Assembly: GCA_012267505.1 (NCBI GenBank)
Contig: JAAXGI010000156.1
Location: 1-36,067, forward strand
Length of the DNA stretch: 36,067 nt
Direction of reading: 5' to 3'
Source: Gemmatimonadota bacterium
GTDB lineage: Bacteria; Gemmatimonadota; Gemmatimonadetes; Longimicrobiales; Gaopeijiaceae
Shown: piece after piece, positions 15,649-23,966 of the stretch
How the letters are laid out: each line of letters begins with the position of its first letter
How positions within the stretch are numbered: the first letter of the stretch is position 1
Notes under the pieces: model-generated
Seen by the model: only the letters and a program-made list of their open reading frames with translations
Database searches by the model: none
Told to the model about the DNA's origin: nothing
Position numbers and translations under genes: made by a program

Positions 15649-17499
15649 ATGAACGACCGAAAGAGATGTCAGCCGTTCCTTACGATAGCGGCTCTGGCCT
15701 TGGGTCTCGCCATCCCGGGCGTGCTTCTGGCACAGAACCGCCAGGACCAGGTACACCCCGATGCCGCGGGTCCGGCGGCGCAGTCACGGGCCGTACATCG
15801 GCCGCCTGTCCAGTTCGTGCACGGTGCGGTCACGGCCGGCCACCCCCTGGCATCGATGGCCGGACTCAGGATCCTGCTTGAGGGCGGAAACGCGGCCGAC
15901 GCAGCCGTGGCCACCCTCGCGACCCTTCACATCATGCGGCCCCAGAGCTCGGGCACGGGCGGCAACGGGTTCTTCACGATCTACGACAAGGCCACCGACC
16001 GGGTCTATTCGCTGGGCGCCACGGGCGCCACTCCCATGGGAATCGATCCGGCGACGATGACGCGCGAGGCGCTGAACCACGGCATTCGCGCCGGGGTCGT
16101 CCCCGGGCTCTTCGGAGGCTGGGTCGCGCTTCTCGACCGGTTCGGAACAAAGAGCCTGTCGGAGGTGCTCGAGGCCGCGATCGACTACGCGGAAAACGGC
16201 CATCCGATAGAGGAGTCGGTGGCTCGGTCGATCGCGGGAGCCCGGGAGCGGTTCGAGGAGTTTCCCACCAGCGCCGCCTTCTTCCTCCCCGGCGGGGAAG
16301 TGCCGGTACCGGGGGAGATGTTCCGGATGACCGACTTGGCGAACACCTTCAAGAAGGTGGTGGAAGCCGAAGAGGAGGCGCTCCGGGCGGACAAGAGCCG
16401 TTCCGAGGCGCTGCAGGCGGCCTTCGATCGGTTCTACAAGGGCGACATCGCCCGGGAAATGGCCCGGTTCTACCAGGACAACGGCGGGGACTTCACGCTC
16501 GAGGACTTCGCCGCCTACGAGCCGATCTGGGCCGAGCCCGTGCACACCACGTTCCGGGGCTACGACATCTATTCGAGCCCGTCGACCTCCCGGGGCGGGT
16601 TCGAGGTCGCGATGCAGCTGAACCTGGTGGAGGGGTTCGACCTGAAGGCGCTCGGGCACAACAGCCCGGAGGCAATCCACCTGCTCACCGAAGCGATCAA
16701 GGTGGCGAAGTCCGACATCTACCACTACGTCGCCGATCCGGCATACACGGATCTCCCGGACGCCGGCCTCCTCTCGAAGGAATACGCGGCCGAGCGGCGC
16801 CGGCTCATCAGCCGGCAGGCGGCGATGAACTATCCGGAGGCCGGGCGGCCCGCCGGCGTCTCGGCCTCCCTCCCCACACCGGGGGGACCGCAGTTCGACG
16901 AGCCCGCAGAGGTGGGCGGCACGACCAGCTTCACCGTCGCGGACAGCTTCGGCAATGTGATCAGCGCCACGCCGACACACGGCGGCGGCTTCGGTACCGG
17001 CGTGGTCGTCGGCAACACCGGCCTGCTCTTCAACAACGGAACCCGGATCGGATCGACATCCCCCTACCCGGACGATGTCAACTACGTCCGCGGAGGGCAG
17101 ATCCCGCTCCTCAACAACTCGCCCGTCATCGTCATGAGGGACGGCGAGTTCGTCCTCGGCATCGGAACTCCCGGCGGCGAGACGATCGGCCAGACACAGT
17201 TCCAGACCGTGCTGAACGTCCTGGAGTTCGGGATGTCGATACAGGAGGCGGTCGCGGCCCCGCGGTTCGTCCTGACCGCCGAGCCCAACTTCTATCTCCC
17301 GGGCGCGGATATCGTGCTGAACCTCGAGAACCGGATCTCGCCCGAGACCGCCGGCGCGCTCTCCGCCATGGGGCACAACGTGGAGCTGGCCGCGCCATAC
17401 GCCTTCGGGAGCAACCAGGGCATCCTCCGGGATGCCGAGACCGGGACGATGTCGGCGGGCGCGGATCCCCGGCGCGCGGCTTACGCTGTGGGCTGGTGA
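15649..17499 (+). CDS. Secreted gamma-glutamyltranspeptidase-family (Ntn) hydrolase
   Basis: A 616-residue exported protein with a signal peptide ending near VLLAQ. Family hallmarks are AGHPLAS, GGNAADAA, SSGTGGNGFF, and the autocleavage/catalytic block GGTTSFTVADSFGNVIS, with Thr425 as the likely nucleophile that would start the small subunit of about 192 residues. GFGTGVV and the GTPGGETIGQT loop also fit. Residues that bind the gamma-glutamyl donor in E. coli GGT appear changed: the Arg114 region reads SLGATGATP, the Asp433 region reads NNGTRIG, and Ser462-Ser463 reads NN (PLLNNSP). GGGGGGAGA precedes the chosen ATG. Self-processing hydrolase activity is likely; classic glutathione specificity is doubtful. 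Confidence 0.9.
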   Translation: MNDRKRCQPFLTIAALALGLAIPGVLLAQNRQDQVHPDAAGPAAQSRAVHRPPVQFVHGAVTAGHPLASMAGLRILLEGGNAADAAVATLATLHIMRPQSSGTGGNGFFTIYDKATDRVYSLGATGATPMGIDPATMTREALNHGIRAGVVPGLFGGWVALLDRFGTKSLSEVLEAAIDYAENGHPIEESVARSIAGARERFEEFPTSAAFFLPGGEVPVPGEMFRMTDLANTFKKVVEAEEEALRADKSRSEALQAAFDRFYKGDIAREMARFYQDNGGDFTLEDFAAYEPIWAEPVHTTFRGYDIYSSPSTSRGGFEVAMQLNLVEGFDLKALGHNSPEAIHLLTEAIKVAKSDIYHYVADPAYTDLPDAGLLSKEYAAERRRLISRQAAMNYPEAGRPAGVSASLPTPGGPQFDEPAEVGGTTSFTVADSFGNVISATPTHGGGFGTGVVVGNTGLLFNNGTRIGSTSPYPDDVNYVRGGQIPLLNNSPVIVMRDGEFVLGIGTPGGETIGQTQFQTVLNVLEFGMSIQEAVAAPRFVLTAEPNFYLPGADIVLNLENRISPETAGALSAMGHNVELAAPYAFGSNQGILRDAETGTMSAGADPRRAAYAVGW

Positions 17500-17725
17500 G
17501 GGGAACGCCGGAGGCTCGGCGCGCACCGGAACGGGAGCCGCCCGGGTGGCCGGGGTCGTGAAGTCGGCACGGCGACCGGCCCGGGGGATCGCGGCTGGCG
17601 GGGCCAAGGGCCGGCTCTCACGCCGGGAATGACCGCTCAGCCCGAGCGCCTCCGAATGCGTCCGCCGCCGCTCAGTTGCCCACGCCGAGAGAGAATCACG
17701 CCGCTGAGAAACGCCGAGGCGGACA

Positions 17726-18421
17726 ATGAGGACCGCTGATGAGGCTCGGGCGGGACCCCCGGCCGGCCCCCCGTCGCGCGCGGAGCGGGAGGCCACGATC
17801 GACCGGCTCTGTGCCCACTTCTCGCGCGATGCTCTGACCGAATCGGAGCTGGAACGCCGCCTCGACCTCGCCTACGCGGCCGGGACGAGGGCGGAACTCG
17901 CCTCGCTCGAGCACGATCTGCCGGTCCTCGAATCCGGGACCCAGCCGGGCGGCGCGCGTTCGTCCGTGCCGATCGATCCCCGCCCTGCTGTCCATGGACG
18001 CGACCTCGTCGTCTCGATCTGGGGGGGCACGGAGCGGAAGGGGGCCTGGACGGTCCGCCGCAGGCTGGCAACGCTCAACGTGATGGGCGGTGCTGAGCTG
18101 GACTTCCGCGAGGCGGTGTTCACGACGCGAGATGTCTCGTTGCGCGTCGTTGCGGTGATGGGCGGTGTCCAAGTCATCGTCCCGCCGGGTGTCGGGGTCG
18201 AGTGGGCCGGGGTCGCGCTCATGGGCGGCGTCTCGATGCCGGAGCGCACCGGACACCCCGCTCCGGACGGCCCTGTCGTACGGATCAGCGGACTCGTCTT
18301 CATGGGCGGCGTGGAGGTGGTGGAGCGTCTCCCGGGTGAGAGCGCCAGGGAAGCCCGGAAGCGCCGAAGGCGCGAGAAGAAGAAGGCACGCCAGAGGCGC
18401 GACTCGTGGACCCGGCGGTAA
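17726..18421 (+). CDS. DUF1707 / LiaF-like C-terminal domain protein
   Basis: A 231-residue protein. Residues about 17-69 form a DUF1707-type helical domain (RLCAHFSRDALTESELERRL). The rest is a beta-helix-like LiaF C-terminal domain with four regularly spaced MGG turns (NVMGGAEL, AVMGGVQV, ALMGGVSM, VFMGGVEV). The tail is strongly basic (KRRRREKKKARQRR). No membrane helix is evident, so it may be cytosolic or peripheral. LiaF-like proteins modulate cell-envelope stress signalling in Firmicutes, but no LiaR/LiaS partner is nearby. It converges on the GMC gene, with 220 bases between them that hold no recognisable gene. Confidence 0.8.
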   Translation: MRTADEARAGPPAGPPSRAEREATIDRLCAHFSRDALTESELERRLDLAYAAGTRAELASLEHDLPVLESGTQPGGARSSVPIDPRPAVHGRDLVVSIWGGTERKGAWTVRRRLATLNVMGGAELDFREAVFTTRDVSLRVVAVMGGVQVIVPPGVGVEWAGVALMGGVSMPERTGHPAPDGPVVRISGLVFMGGVEVVERLPGESAREARKRRRREKKKARQRRDSWTRR

Positions 18422-18641
18422 GGGACGTCCTGAGCGGGCCTTCGGTGGAACCCCGTTCGAGGGCCGGGGAGCACCGACACCGGAGTCCCCCCACCGCCGG
18501 GGGAGGTAAGGACACCACCTACGCCACACCATCCCCGATGTGGACCGGAAAGGCCAGGTCGCGTGTCAGGAGGCCGCGGCCAAGCTGACCTCGGGATCGC
18601 CGCAGCTATCTGAAGGAGACTATACCAGGGGCCGCCCGGGC

Positions 18642-20348
18642 TCAGCCCGCGATATCGTTCCAGGCCTCGACGAGGCGCTCCGCGGTCCGCCACGCGAGCG
18701 CCTGAACCGTCAGCGTCGGGTTCCGGGCGCCGCTCGTGCCCATCACGGAAGCGCCAAGAACGCCGAGGTTTCCCGCCTCGTGCGAGAACCCCCAGCGGTC
18801 CACAACATTCGTCTCGGGATCGTCTCCCATCCGCGTGCCCCCGTAGGCGTGCGTCGTCACGCCCATCGTGCTCCCGAGCCCCGAGGGATTCACCTCGACG
18901 GCCCCCGCCGCGCGGTACCACTCGATCATCCTCTCCTGCAGGAATGCGGCGATCTTGAGTTCGTTGTCCCGGTAGGAGGCGGTGATCCGTATGACGGGCT
19001 GGCCCAGGCGGTCCGTCACCGCCGGATCCAGGTCCAGGTAGTTCGTGTCGTAGGGCAGCGTCGTCTTCTGGATGTAGGAGCTGACCGAGCGGTCCGCATT
19101 CTCCCGGATGAACCGCTTCCACGCGCTCCCCCAGTTCGGCCCCCGCCCGAAGGTGTTCATGCTGGCGGCCCCGATCGGACGTCGGTCGGAGTAGACCCAG
19201 AGGTTGCCTCCGCCGATGAAGGGGAGCTCCGAGTGGTCGAAGTTGTCGTCGGCGAAGTCGTCGATGGCCACGCCCTGGGCGGGAAGCCCGTACCACGCCC
19301 CCAGGTCGAAGGGGAAGAGTGCCGATACCCCCGCACCCTGGTGATGGCTGAAGTAGTGGCGCCCGACTTGCCCGTGGTTGTTCGAGAGGCCGTCGGGATA
19401 GGCCACCGAGCGGGAGAGGAGAAGAAGCCGGACGTTCTCGTAGGTGTAGCCCGCGAGGAGGACGACCCTCGCCGGCTGGAAGAACTCCTCGGTGCCTGTC
19501 ACGTAGCGCACTCCGGCCGCCCTTCCCTCTCCGTCGACCTCCACCCCCGTGACATGGGCCCGGGGGATCACGGTGAGGTTCCCCGTCTCGAGCGCCTTCG
19601 GGATCGTCGTCACGTATGTCGCGCTCTTCGCGTCGACGTGGCACCCGCCCCTGCTGCAGTGTCCGTGGTAGACACACCCGGGCCGGCCCTCGTACGGCTC
19701 GGTCGTGATCGCCGCGGGTCCCGGGAAGGGCGTCCATCCGAGCGTCCGCGCCGCCTCCGCCAGCCGCTCGAGGAAGGCGGTCCAGCGGAGCGGCGGCATG
19801 GGATACTCCCGGGCACGCGGGCCCTCGAACGGGTTCCCGCGCGGATCGATCCGCCCGCGGACGTTCCCGGCCTGGCCAGACACACCGAGTTCCCGCTCCA
19901 CGACATCGTAGTGGGACTCGAGCTCATCGTAGTCGAGCGGCCAGTCCTCGACCGTCGATCCCGCGGGGATCCGGTCCGCCCCGTATCGCCGCCTCGTCTC
20001 GCTCACGACGCGGAAATCCCACGGGTTCAACCGCCAGCTCTGTGCCCAGTAGTGGATCGAGGTGCCGCCGACCGCGTTCATCATCGGGTGCGTTCCGACC
20101 TGCACGGCGGTGTCCGTCGAGTGGCCACGGACGGTCGGCCGCTCCTCCTGCGTCTTCTTCACGATGAAGGGCCAGTTGCGGACGTTGTTCCGGATCTCGT
20201 CCGGCACGAAGTCCCGCCGGTCCAGCCAGGTGCCGGCCTCAAGTCCCACGACCCGGAGGCCCGCCCGGGCCAGCGGGAGCGCGGCCACCCCTCCGGCTGC
20301 CCCCATCCCCACGATTACGACGTCCGCGTCGCGATTGCGCCGGGTCAT
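18642..20348 (-). CDS. GMC-family FAD-dependent oxidoreductase (gluconate 2-dehydrogenase large subunit type)
   Basis: A 568-residue flavoprotein. The N-terminal dinucleotide fold is VVIVGMGAAGG (about 10-20). The C-terminal GMC domain has THAYGGTRMGDDP, with His500 in the place of the catalytic His of GMC enzymes, and GARNPTLTVQALA, with Asn543 as the second active-site residue (a His/Asn pair). A Cys-containing stretch (PGCVYHGHCSRGGCHVDAKS) resembles that of the membrane-bound sugar-acid dehydrogenase subgroup. It starts seven bases after the stop of the subunit 3 gene, so the two are surely co-expressed. It probably oxidises a sugar or polyol; the substrate is unknown. Confidence 0.92.
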   Translation of the reverse strand: MTRRNRDADVVIVGMGAAGGVAALPLARAGLRVVGLEAGTWLDRRDFVPDEIRNNVRNWPFIVKKTQEERPTVRGHSTDTAVQVGTHPMMNAVGGTSIHYWAQSWRLNPWDFRVVSETRRRYGADRIPAGSTVEDWPLDYDELESHYDVVERELGVSGQAGNVRGRIDPRGNPFEGPRAREYPMPPLRWTAFLERLAEAARTLGWTPFPGPAAITTEPYEGRPGCVYHGHCSRGGCHVDAKSATYVTTIPKALETGNLTVIPRAHVTGVEVDGEGRAAGVRYVTGTEEFFQPARVVLLAGYTYENVRLLLLSRSVAYPDGLSNNHGQVGRHYFSHHQGAGVSALFPFDLGAWYGLPAQGVAIDDFADDNFDHSELPFIGGGNLWVYSDRRPIGAASMNTFGRGPNWGSAWKRFIRENADRSVSSYIQKTTLPYDTNYLDLDPAVTDRLGQPVIRITASYRDNELKIAAFLQERMIEWYRAAGAVEVNPSGLGSTMGVTTHAYGGTRMGDDPETNVVDRWGFSHEAGNLGVLGASVMGTSGARNPTLTVQALAWRTAERLVEAWNDIAG

Positions 20349-20355
20349 ATCCGAC

Positions 20356-21048
20356 TCACTCGTACGCCGAGCGGCGGAGCGGCTCGAGCGTTCCGGCCTC
20401 GAGCGCCGCCTGCTCCTCGGCGCTCACCACGCGCCGGGGCCCGGGATATCCGATCAGGTCCCACCCGATGAAGTCCCTGTTTCCGCCGTAGGCCGGATCC
20501 CCGAAGGTCGCCTGCCAGGTGTGGGCGCGGACCGTGTTGAAGAAGGCGGCCGAGCTGCCGAGGAAGCCGGCTCCGCTCCCCGTCGCTCCGCCCGTCTGGA
20601 GGTCGAAGAGGACCGAGTCCTGCTCGTGTTCGGGGAGCTCCACGAAGGGGGCCCTGCGCGTGTATTCCGCGTAGCGGTCGAGCGCTAGAAGACCCGCGCG
20701 GTAGAGCTCCCGGGAGTTCGCGAGAGCGCCACCGAGTTCCCGGTCGATGTAGTCGAGCGCGCCGGCCTCTCTCGCCCCCGGGCCGGTCTCGTCGCTCGGG
20801 ATCAGCCGGCCGATCACCGCATCGAGGATCTCCCGCTCGCCAGCTGTGAGGTTCCGTGGCGCGGGCAGTCCCGCCGGGTCCGGAGCCGGCGGGAGGGGCG
20901 TTTCGGGGGGGAGGACCTCGCCCTCGCCTTCAGCGACGCCGGCCAGGGGTGTGGCGGGGAGCATCGCGGCGGCGCCGGCAAGTCCGGCACCGCGGAGGAG
21001 ATCACGTCTCGACCACTTCTTCGGCCTGCGGGCCCCGCCCTCTGCCAT
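20356..21048 (-). CDS. Gluconate 2-dehydrogenase subunit 3-like protein, Tat-exported
   Basis: About 230 residues. The start at ATG 21048 is preceded by AAGGAGG at ideal spacing and is preferred to GTG 21069. The N-terminus carries a twin-arginine signal (SRRDLLRGAG followed by an alanine-rich hydrophobic stretch). The body matches the small subunit that pairs with GMC dehydrogenases (EREILDAVIGRLIPSDETGP, and FIGWDLIGYPGPRR near the end). In known enzymes this subunit forms a complex with the flavoprotein and helps its export. It lies between the PEBP-like and GMC genes. Confidence 0.9.
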   Translation of the reverse strand: MAEGGARRPKKWSRRDLLRGAGLAGAAAMLPATPLAGVAEGEGEVLPPETPLPPAPDPAGLPAPRNLTAGEREILDAVIGRLIPSDETGPGAREAGALDYIDRELGGALANSRELYRAGLLALDRYAEYTRRAPFVELPEHEQDSVLFDLQTGGATGSGAGFLGSSAAFFNTVRAHTWQATFGDPAYGGNRDFIGWDLIGYPGPRRVVSAEEQAALEAGTLEPLRRSAYE

Positions 21049-21065
21049 CTTCGCCTCCTTCTCTG

Positions 21066-21731
21066 TCACCGCGGGCCGTCGTCCGCGCTAGCGCGGCCCC
21101 CCGGAAGATCCCCGCCCTCCCGCTCCCACGGGTCCGGCATGGGAATGCGCTCATACACGGGAACGAGCGCCCCCTCTCCGATCACGTGGCCCTCGATCGC
21201 GGCCAGGAACTCGTCGCGTTCGAGCCCCGGCGGGAGGTCGAGTTCGGTACCCAGCGCATATACCGCGAAGTGGTAGTGGTGAAGGCTTTCCGCGGGCGGC
21301 GCGGGACCCCGGTACATCGGGAGCCCCCAGCTGTTGTTTCCCTGCACGGCTCCGGCGATCTCCGCCGGCATCGGATCCAGCGGATCGAAGGGGACACCCT
21401 CGGGAAGACCGGCCGCGGTCGCGGGGATGTTGTAGATGATCCAGTGGACCCAGGGCGGGGGGTTGCCGGCGCCGTGGTCCTGGCAGATGACGGCAAGCTG
21501 TCTCGTGCCGGACGGGAGATTCGACCAGGCGATCGGGGGCGAGAGGTTCCTCCCGTCGGGGGAGTGGTCACGCGGGATCAGCTCCCCGGTCCGGAGAACC
21601 GGGCTTGTGACGACGATGGGCTCCGGCGCCTGCGCCGCGATGTCCGGCGGGAGAAGCGCGACCACCGCGAAGAGGGGAACGCAGCTCCATGGAGAGACGA
21701 TGCCCCTCGGAAGGGATCGGAGCGTCGCCAT
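21066..21731 (-). CDS. YbhB/YbcL-type phosphatidylethanolamine-binding (PEBP) protein, secreted
   Basis: A 221-residue protein with a signal peptide ending near IAAQA. The PEBP ligand-site motifs are present: DHSPDGRNLSPPIAW, DHGAGNPPPWVHWIIYNIP and GNNSWGLPMYRGPAPP. The start at ATG 21731 has GGGGAG five bases upstream; the frame extends to 21803, but that part precedes the signal peptide. It is first in an operon with subunit 3 (17 bases apart) and the GMC oxidoreductase. Bacterial PEBP proteins have no settled function; here a role next to a periplasmic dehydrogenase is implied only by position. Confidence 0.9.
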   Translation of the reverse strand: MATLRSLPRGIVSPWSCVPLFAVVALLPPDIAAQAPEPIVVTSPVLRTGELIPRDHSPDGRNLSPPIAWSNLPSGTRQLAVICQDHGAGNPPPWVHWIIYNIPATAAGLPEGVPFDPLDPMPAEIAGAVQGNNSWGLPMYRGPAPPAESLHHYHFAVYALGTELDLPPGLERDEFLAAIEGHVIGEGALVPVYERIPMPDPWEREGGDLPGGRASADDGPR

Positions 21732-21773
21732 CGTTTCTCCCCGGAGATGGGCGGGCATGCTTCGTTCCGGGCG

Positions 21774-21803
21774 AAGATACGGGCGCCGGTTTTCGGCGGT
21801 CAA
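21774..21803 (-). promoter_or_regulatory. Sigma-70-like promoter of the PEBP/subunit 3/GMC operon
   Basis: Read on the minus strand, TTGACC (21803-21798) and TATCTT (21779-21774) are 18 bases apart. Transcription would start near 21767, giving a leader of about 36 bases that includes the ribosome-binding site of the PEBP gene. The rest of the 311-base gap 21732-22042 shows no gene that I can support. Confidence 0.55.
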
Positions 21804-22042
21804 GACCGGCTGACTCCCGGTGGATCTGCCGTCTCGGGGCTCTGCCCGGAGGTCAGTGTTCCGGTGTCCTGCAAACGCCGACGGCTCCTTCCCGACACCG
21901 GTCCCTGCGCTCCCCCGAGACTGCGACGGGCCTTCCCGCGGTCGATGGAGGCAGCCCGCCCGGCGTCTGCACCGGGAGCCGCCAGGTGATCACAGCCCGC
22001 CGGCAGCGTGTGCGAGAGCGGGAATCCGCGGGATCTTCGGGG

Positions 22043-23296
22043 CTAAGCAGCGTTCGTGCAGGGCTCGGCCTCCGCCGCTCCGTCCGGGTAGATGACGCGC
22101 TGCACCAGCCCGCCTTGCCCATTGTCCTGCCACTGGAGCTGCAGGCGGGTGATCCCGCGCTGGCTTCCCGCATCCGGCTCGCCGAGCGGTACCACCCCGA
22201 AGGGCCCGAGCACCGTCTCGGTCGAAGCGGAGAAGAGGTAGTCGCGCACGCCGGCCTCGGAGATCTCCCCATCGGACGACAACGAGGCCTGTGCCGCCTC
22301 GGCAAGCAATTCGATGGCCCCGAATCCAGCTGCGGCATTGTAGGCCGGAAGAACTCCGTGGGTCTCCTCGTAGCGCTCCACGAATGCGGCGTTGCTCGCG
22401 AGGAACCCCGACGTGGCGAGCGACGGGACCCAGGGGGCGTTGCCGATCACGCACCGGGCCAGCTCGAGACCCACCTGGGCGGGAAAGTCGGGCGCGGCGG
22501 TCCCGACGCTCCAGCTCGAGAGGAGTGGACGGTAGCCAGCCTCCGCCACAGCCCGCGTAAACGCGATGGCATCCTCCGTATAGCCACCGCCCAGGAAGAG
22601 GTCGGCCCCCAGATCGCGCGCCTGGACCGCGAGCGCGAGATGATCGGCCTCCCCGATCCGGTACCTTTCGTCCATGACCAGGCGGAGGCCGAGCTCAGCC
22701 ACGGCGCCGCGGACCCCTTCCGCCGCCGAGAGAGGAAAACTCGAGTCCTCGTAGACGACCGCCACGGTCTCGACGCCTACCCTCGCCCCGACGAGAACGG
22801 CACCGCTCAGGTTGTCACGCGCATCGTTCAGCATCTGCACGCTCCACTCGCGGCCCTGGCCGCTCCAGATCGTGTGCGATGCGGCCAGGGGCGCGACCAG
22901 CGGCCTCGACGCCGCTTCAGCCACGGACACCACGGCAGCCGTGATCGAGCTCGCGTACGGGCCGACGAGTAGGTCGATGGAATCGGTGGCCGCCAGTTCG
23001 CGGTAGATGGCGGCAGCCGCCTGGGGATCGCTGTCGTCGTCCCGCAGGAGAAGCTGCACCGGACGGCCGCCGATCCCTCCTGCCTCGTTCAGCATCACCA
23101 CAGCCAACCGGAGTCCCTGCTCCATCTCGCCCCCTTCCGTTCGGAGGGGACCGGTCGCCGGCCGCGTGCCGGCGATTGTGACGGGTATCTGCGGCTCCTC
23201 GGGCGGGGCCACGACCGACTCACTGCAGGACGCGGCGGCGGCCAGGAGGAGGATGGCGAGAGACCGAACAACAGCCACCACGCCGCTCTCAGTCAT
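22043..23296 (-). CDS. ABC-type branched-chain amino acid substrate-binding lipoprotein
   Basis: About 417 residues. The start at ATG 23296 gives a lipoprotein signal (LAILLLAAAASC, likely lipid-modified Cys near residue 22). The body is a type 1 periplasmic-binding protein of the Leu/Ile/Val-binding family (PF13458 type): TGPLRTEGGEMEQGLRLAV, NEAGGIGGRPVQLLLRDDDS, LVGPYASS and VYEDSSF. No permease or ATPase gene is adjacent, so it is an orphan here and its ligand is unknown. Upstream in-frame starts at 23335 and 23422 would put the signal peptide internally and are rejected. Confidence 0.88.
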   Translation of the reverse strand: MTESGVVAVVRSLAILLLAAAASCSESVVAPPEEPQIPVTIAGTRPATGPLRTEGGEMEQGLRLAVVMLNEAGGIGGRPVQLLLRDDDSDPQAAAAIYRELAATDSIDLLVGPYASSITAAVVSVAEAASRPLVAPLAASHTIWSGQGREWSVQMLNDARDNLSGAVLVGARVGVETVAVVYEDSSFPLSAAEGVRGAVAELGLRLVMDERYRIGEADHLALAVQARDLGADLFLGGGYTEDAIAFTRAVAEAGYRPLLSSWSVGTAAPDFPAQVGLELARCVIGNAPWVPSLATSGFLASNAAFVERYEETHGVLPAYNAAAGFGAIELLAEAAQASLSSDGEISEAGVRDYLFSASTETVLGPFGVVPLGEPDAGSQRGITRLQLQWQDNGQGGLVQRVIYPDGAAEAEPCTNAA

Positions 23297-23594
23297 GGAT
23301 CGGTGCCCTCTCACGCTGGATCGAAGAACCCACATGCGTGGGACGGTAGATGCCGATGCTGGGCGGGCAAGACCGACCGCGGGAGATCGCCACCGCGTCT
23401 GCCCTCCCGTGCAACCGCGCATGCGATATATCGATGGCCGGAGCCGCGATCAACCGGTTTCGCGAAGCATTCCTCGGAACGCGGCGCGGACGTCTTCGCC
23501 CTGTCTCCGTCTTCCGCCGGGCGGGATTCCCGATCGGGCAGCGAGCGACTACCATGGATGCAACTCCAACCCCTCGACCCGAGGCTCAGAGGCC

Positions 23595-23966
23595 ATGCCC
23601 CCTTCCGTCCGCCACACGAGTGCGATTCCCGTCGAGCCCGTGGGAGCCGCCGACTCCACCACCCGGCAGGTCCTGACCGGACCCGGCGAGGGCGCCGGGT
23701 TCCACATGCGCCGGTTCTCCATCGGCGCAGGGGGCGGGATGCCTCCCCACAGCAATATCATCGAACACCAGCAGTACGTGCTCGGGGGACGCGCCCAAGT
23801 CGGGATCGGCGACGAGGTCCATCAGGTCGGGGCGGGTGACGTGGTCCACATCCCCGGCGGCACCCCTCACTGGTACCGGACGGAGGGCAGCGAACCCTTC
23901 GAGTTCCTCTGCGTCGTTCCGGACGACGAGGACAGGATCGAGCTCGTGGCCGACCGGGAGGAATGA
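23595..23966 (+). CDS. Small cupin-domain protein
   Basis: A 123-residue single-domain cupin. Motif 1 reads PPHSNIIEHQQYVLGG and motif 2 reads GDVVHIPGGTPHWY, giving His and Glu candidates for one metal ion. ATG 23595 is preceded by AGAGG. Its stop codon overlaps the next start (ATGA), so it is translationally coupled to the ACT-DUF5612 gene. Cupins of this size may be small-molecule sensors, isomerases or dioxygenases; nothing here decides which. Confidence 0.85.
   Translation: MPPSVRHTSAIPVEPVGAADSTTRQVLTGPGEGAGFHMRRFSIGAGGGMPPHSNIIEHQQYVLGGRAQVGIGDEVHQVGAGDVVHIPGGTPHWYRTEGSEPFEFLCVVPDDEDRIELVADREE

Noticed and set aside
18540-20471. 643-codon plus-strand frame opposite the GMC gene
   Set aside because: Shadow frame; the GMC oxidoreductase on the minus strand is unambiguous.
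23329-23342. Palindrome CCCACATGCGTGGG upstream of the binding lipoprotein as an operator
   Set aside because: Stem of only five bases and no second copy; too weak to call in GC-rich DNA.
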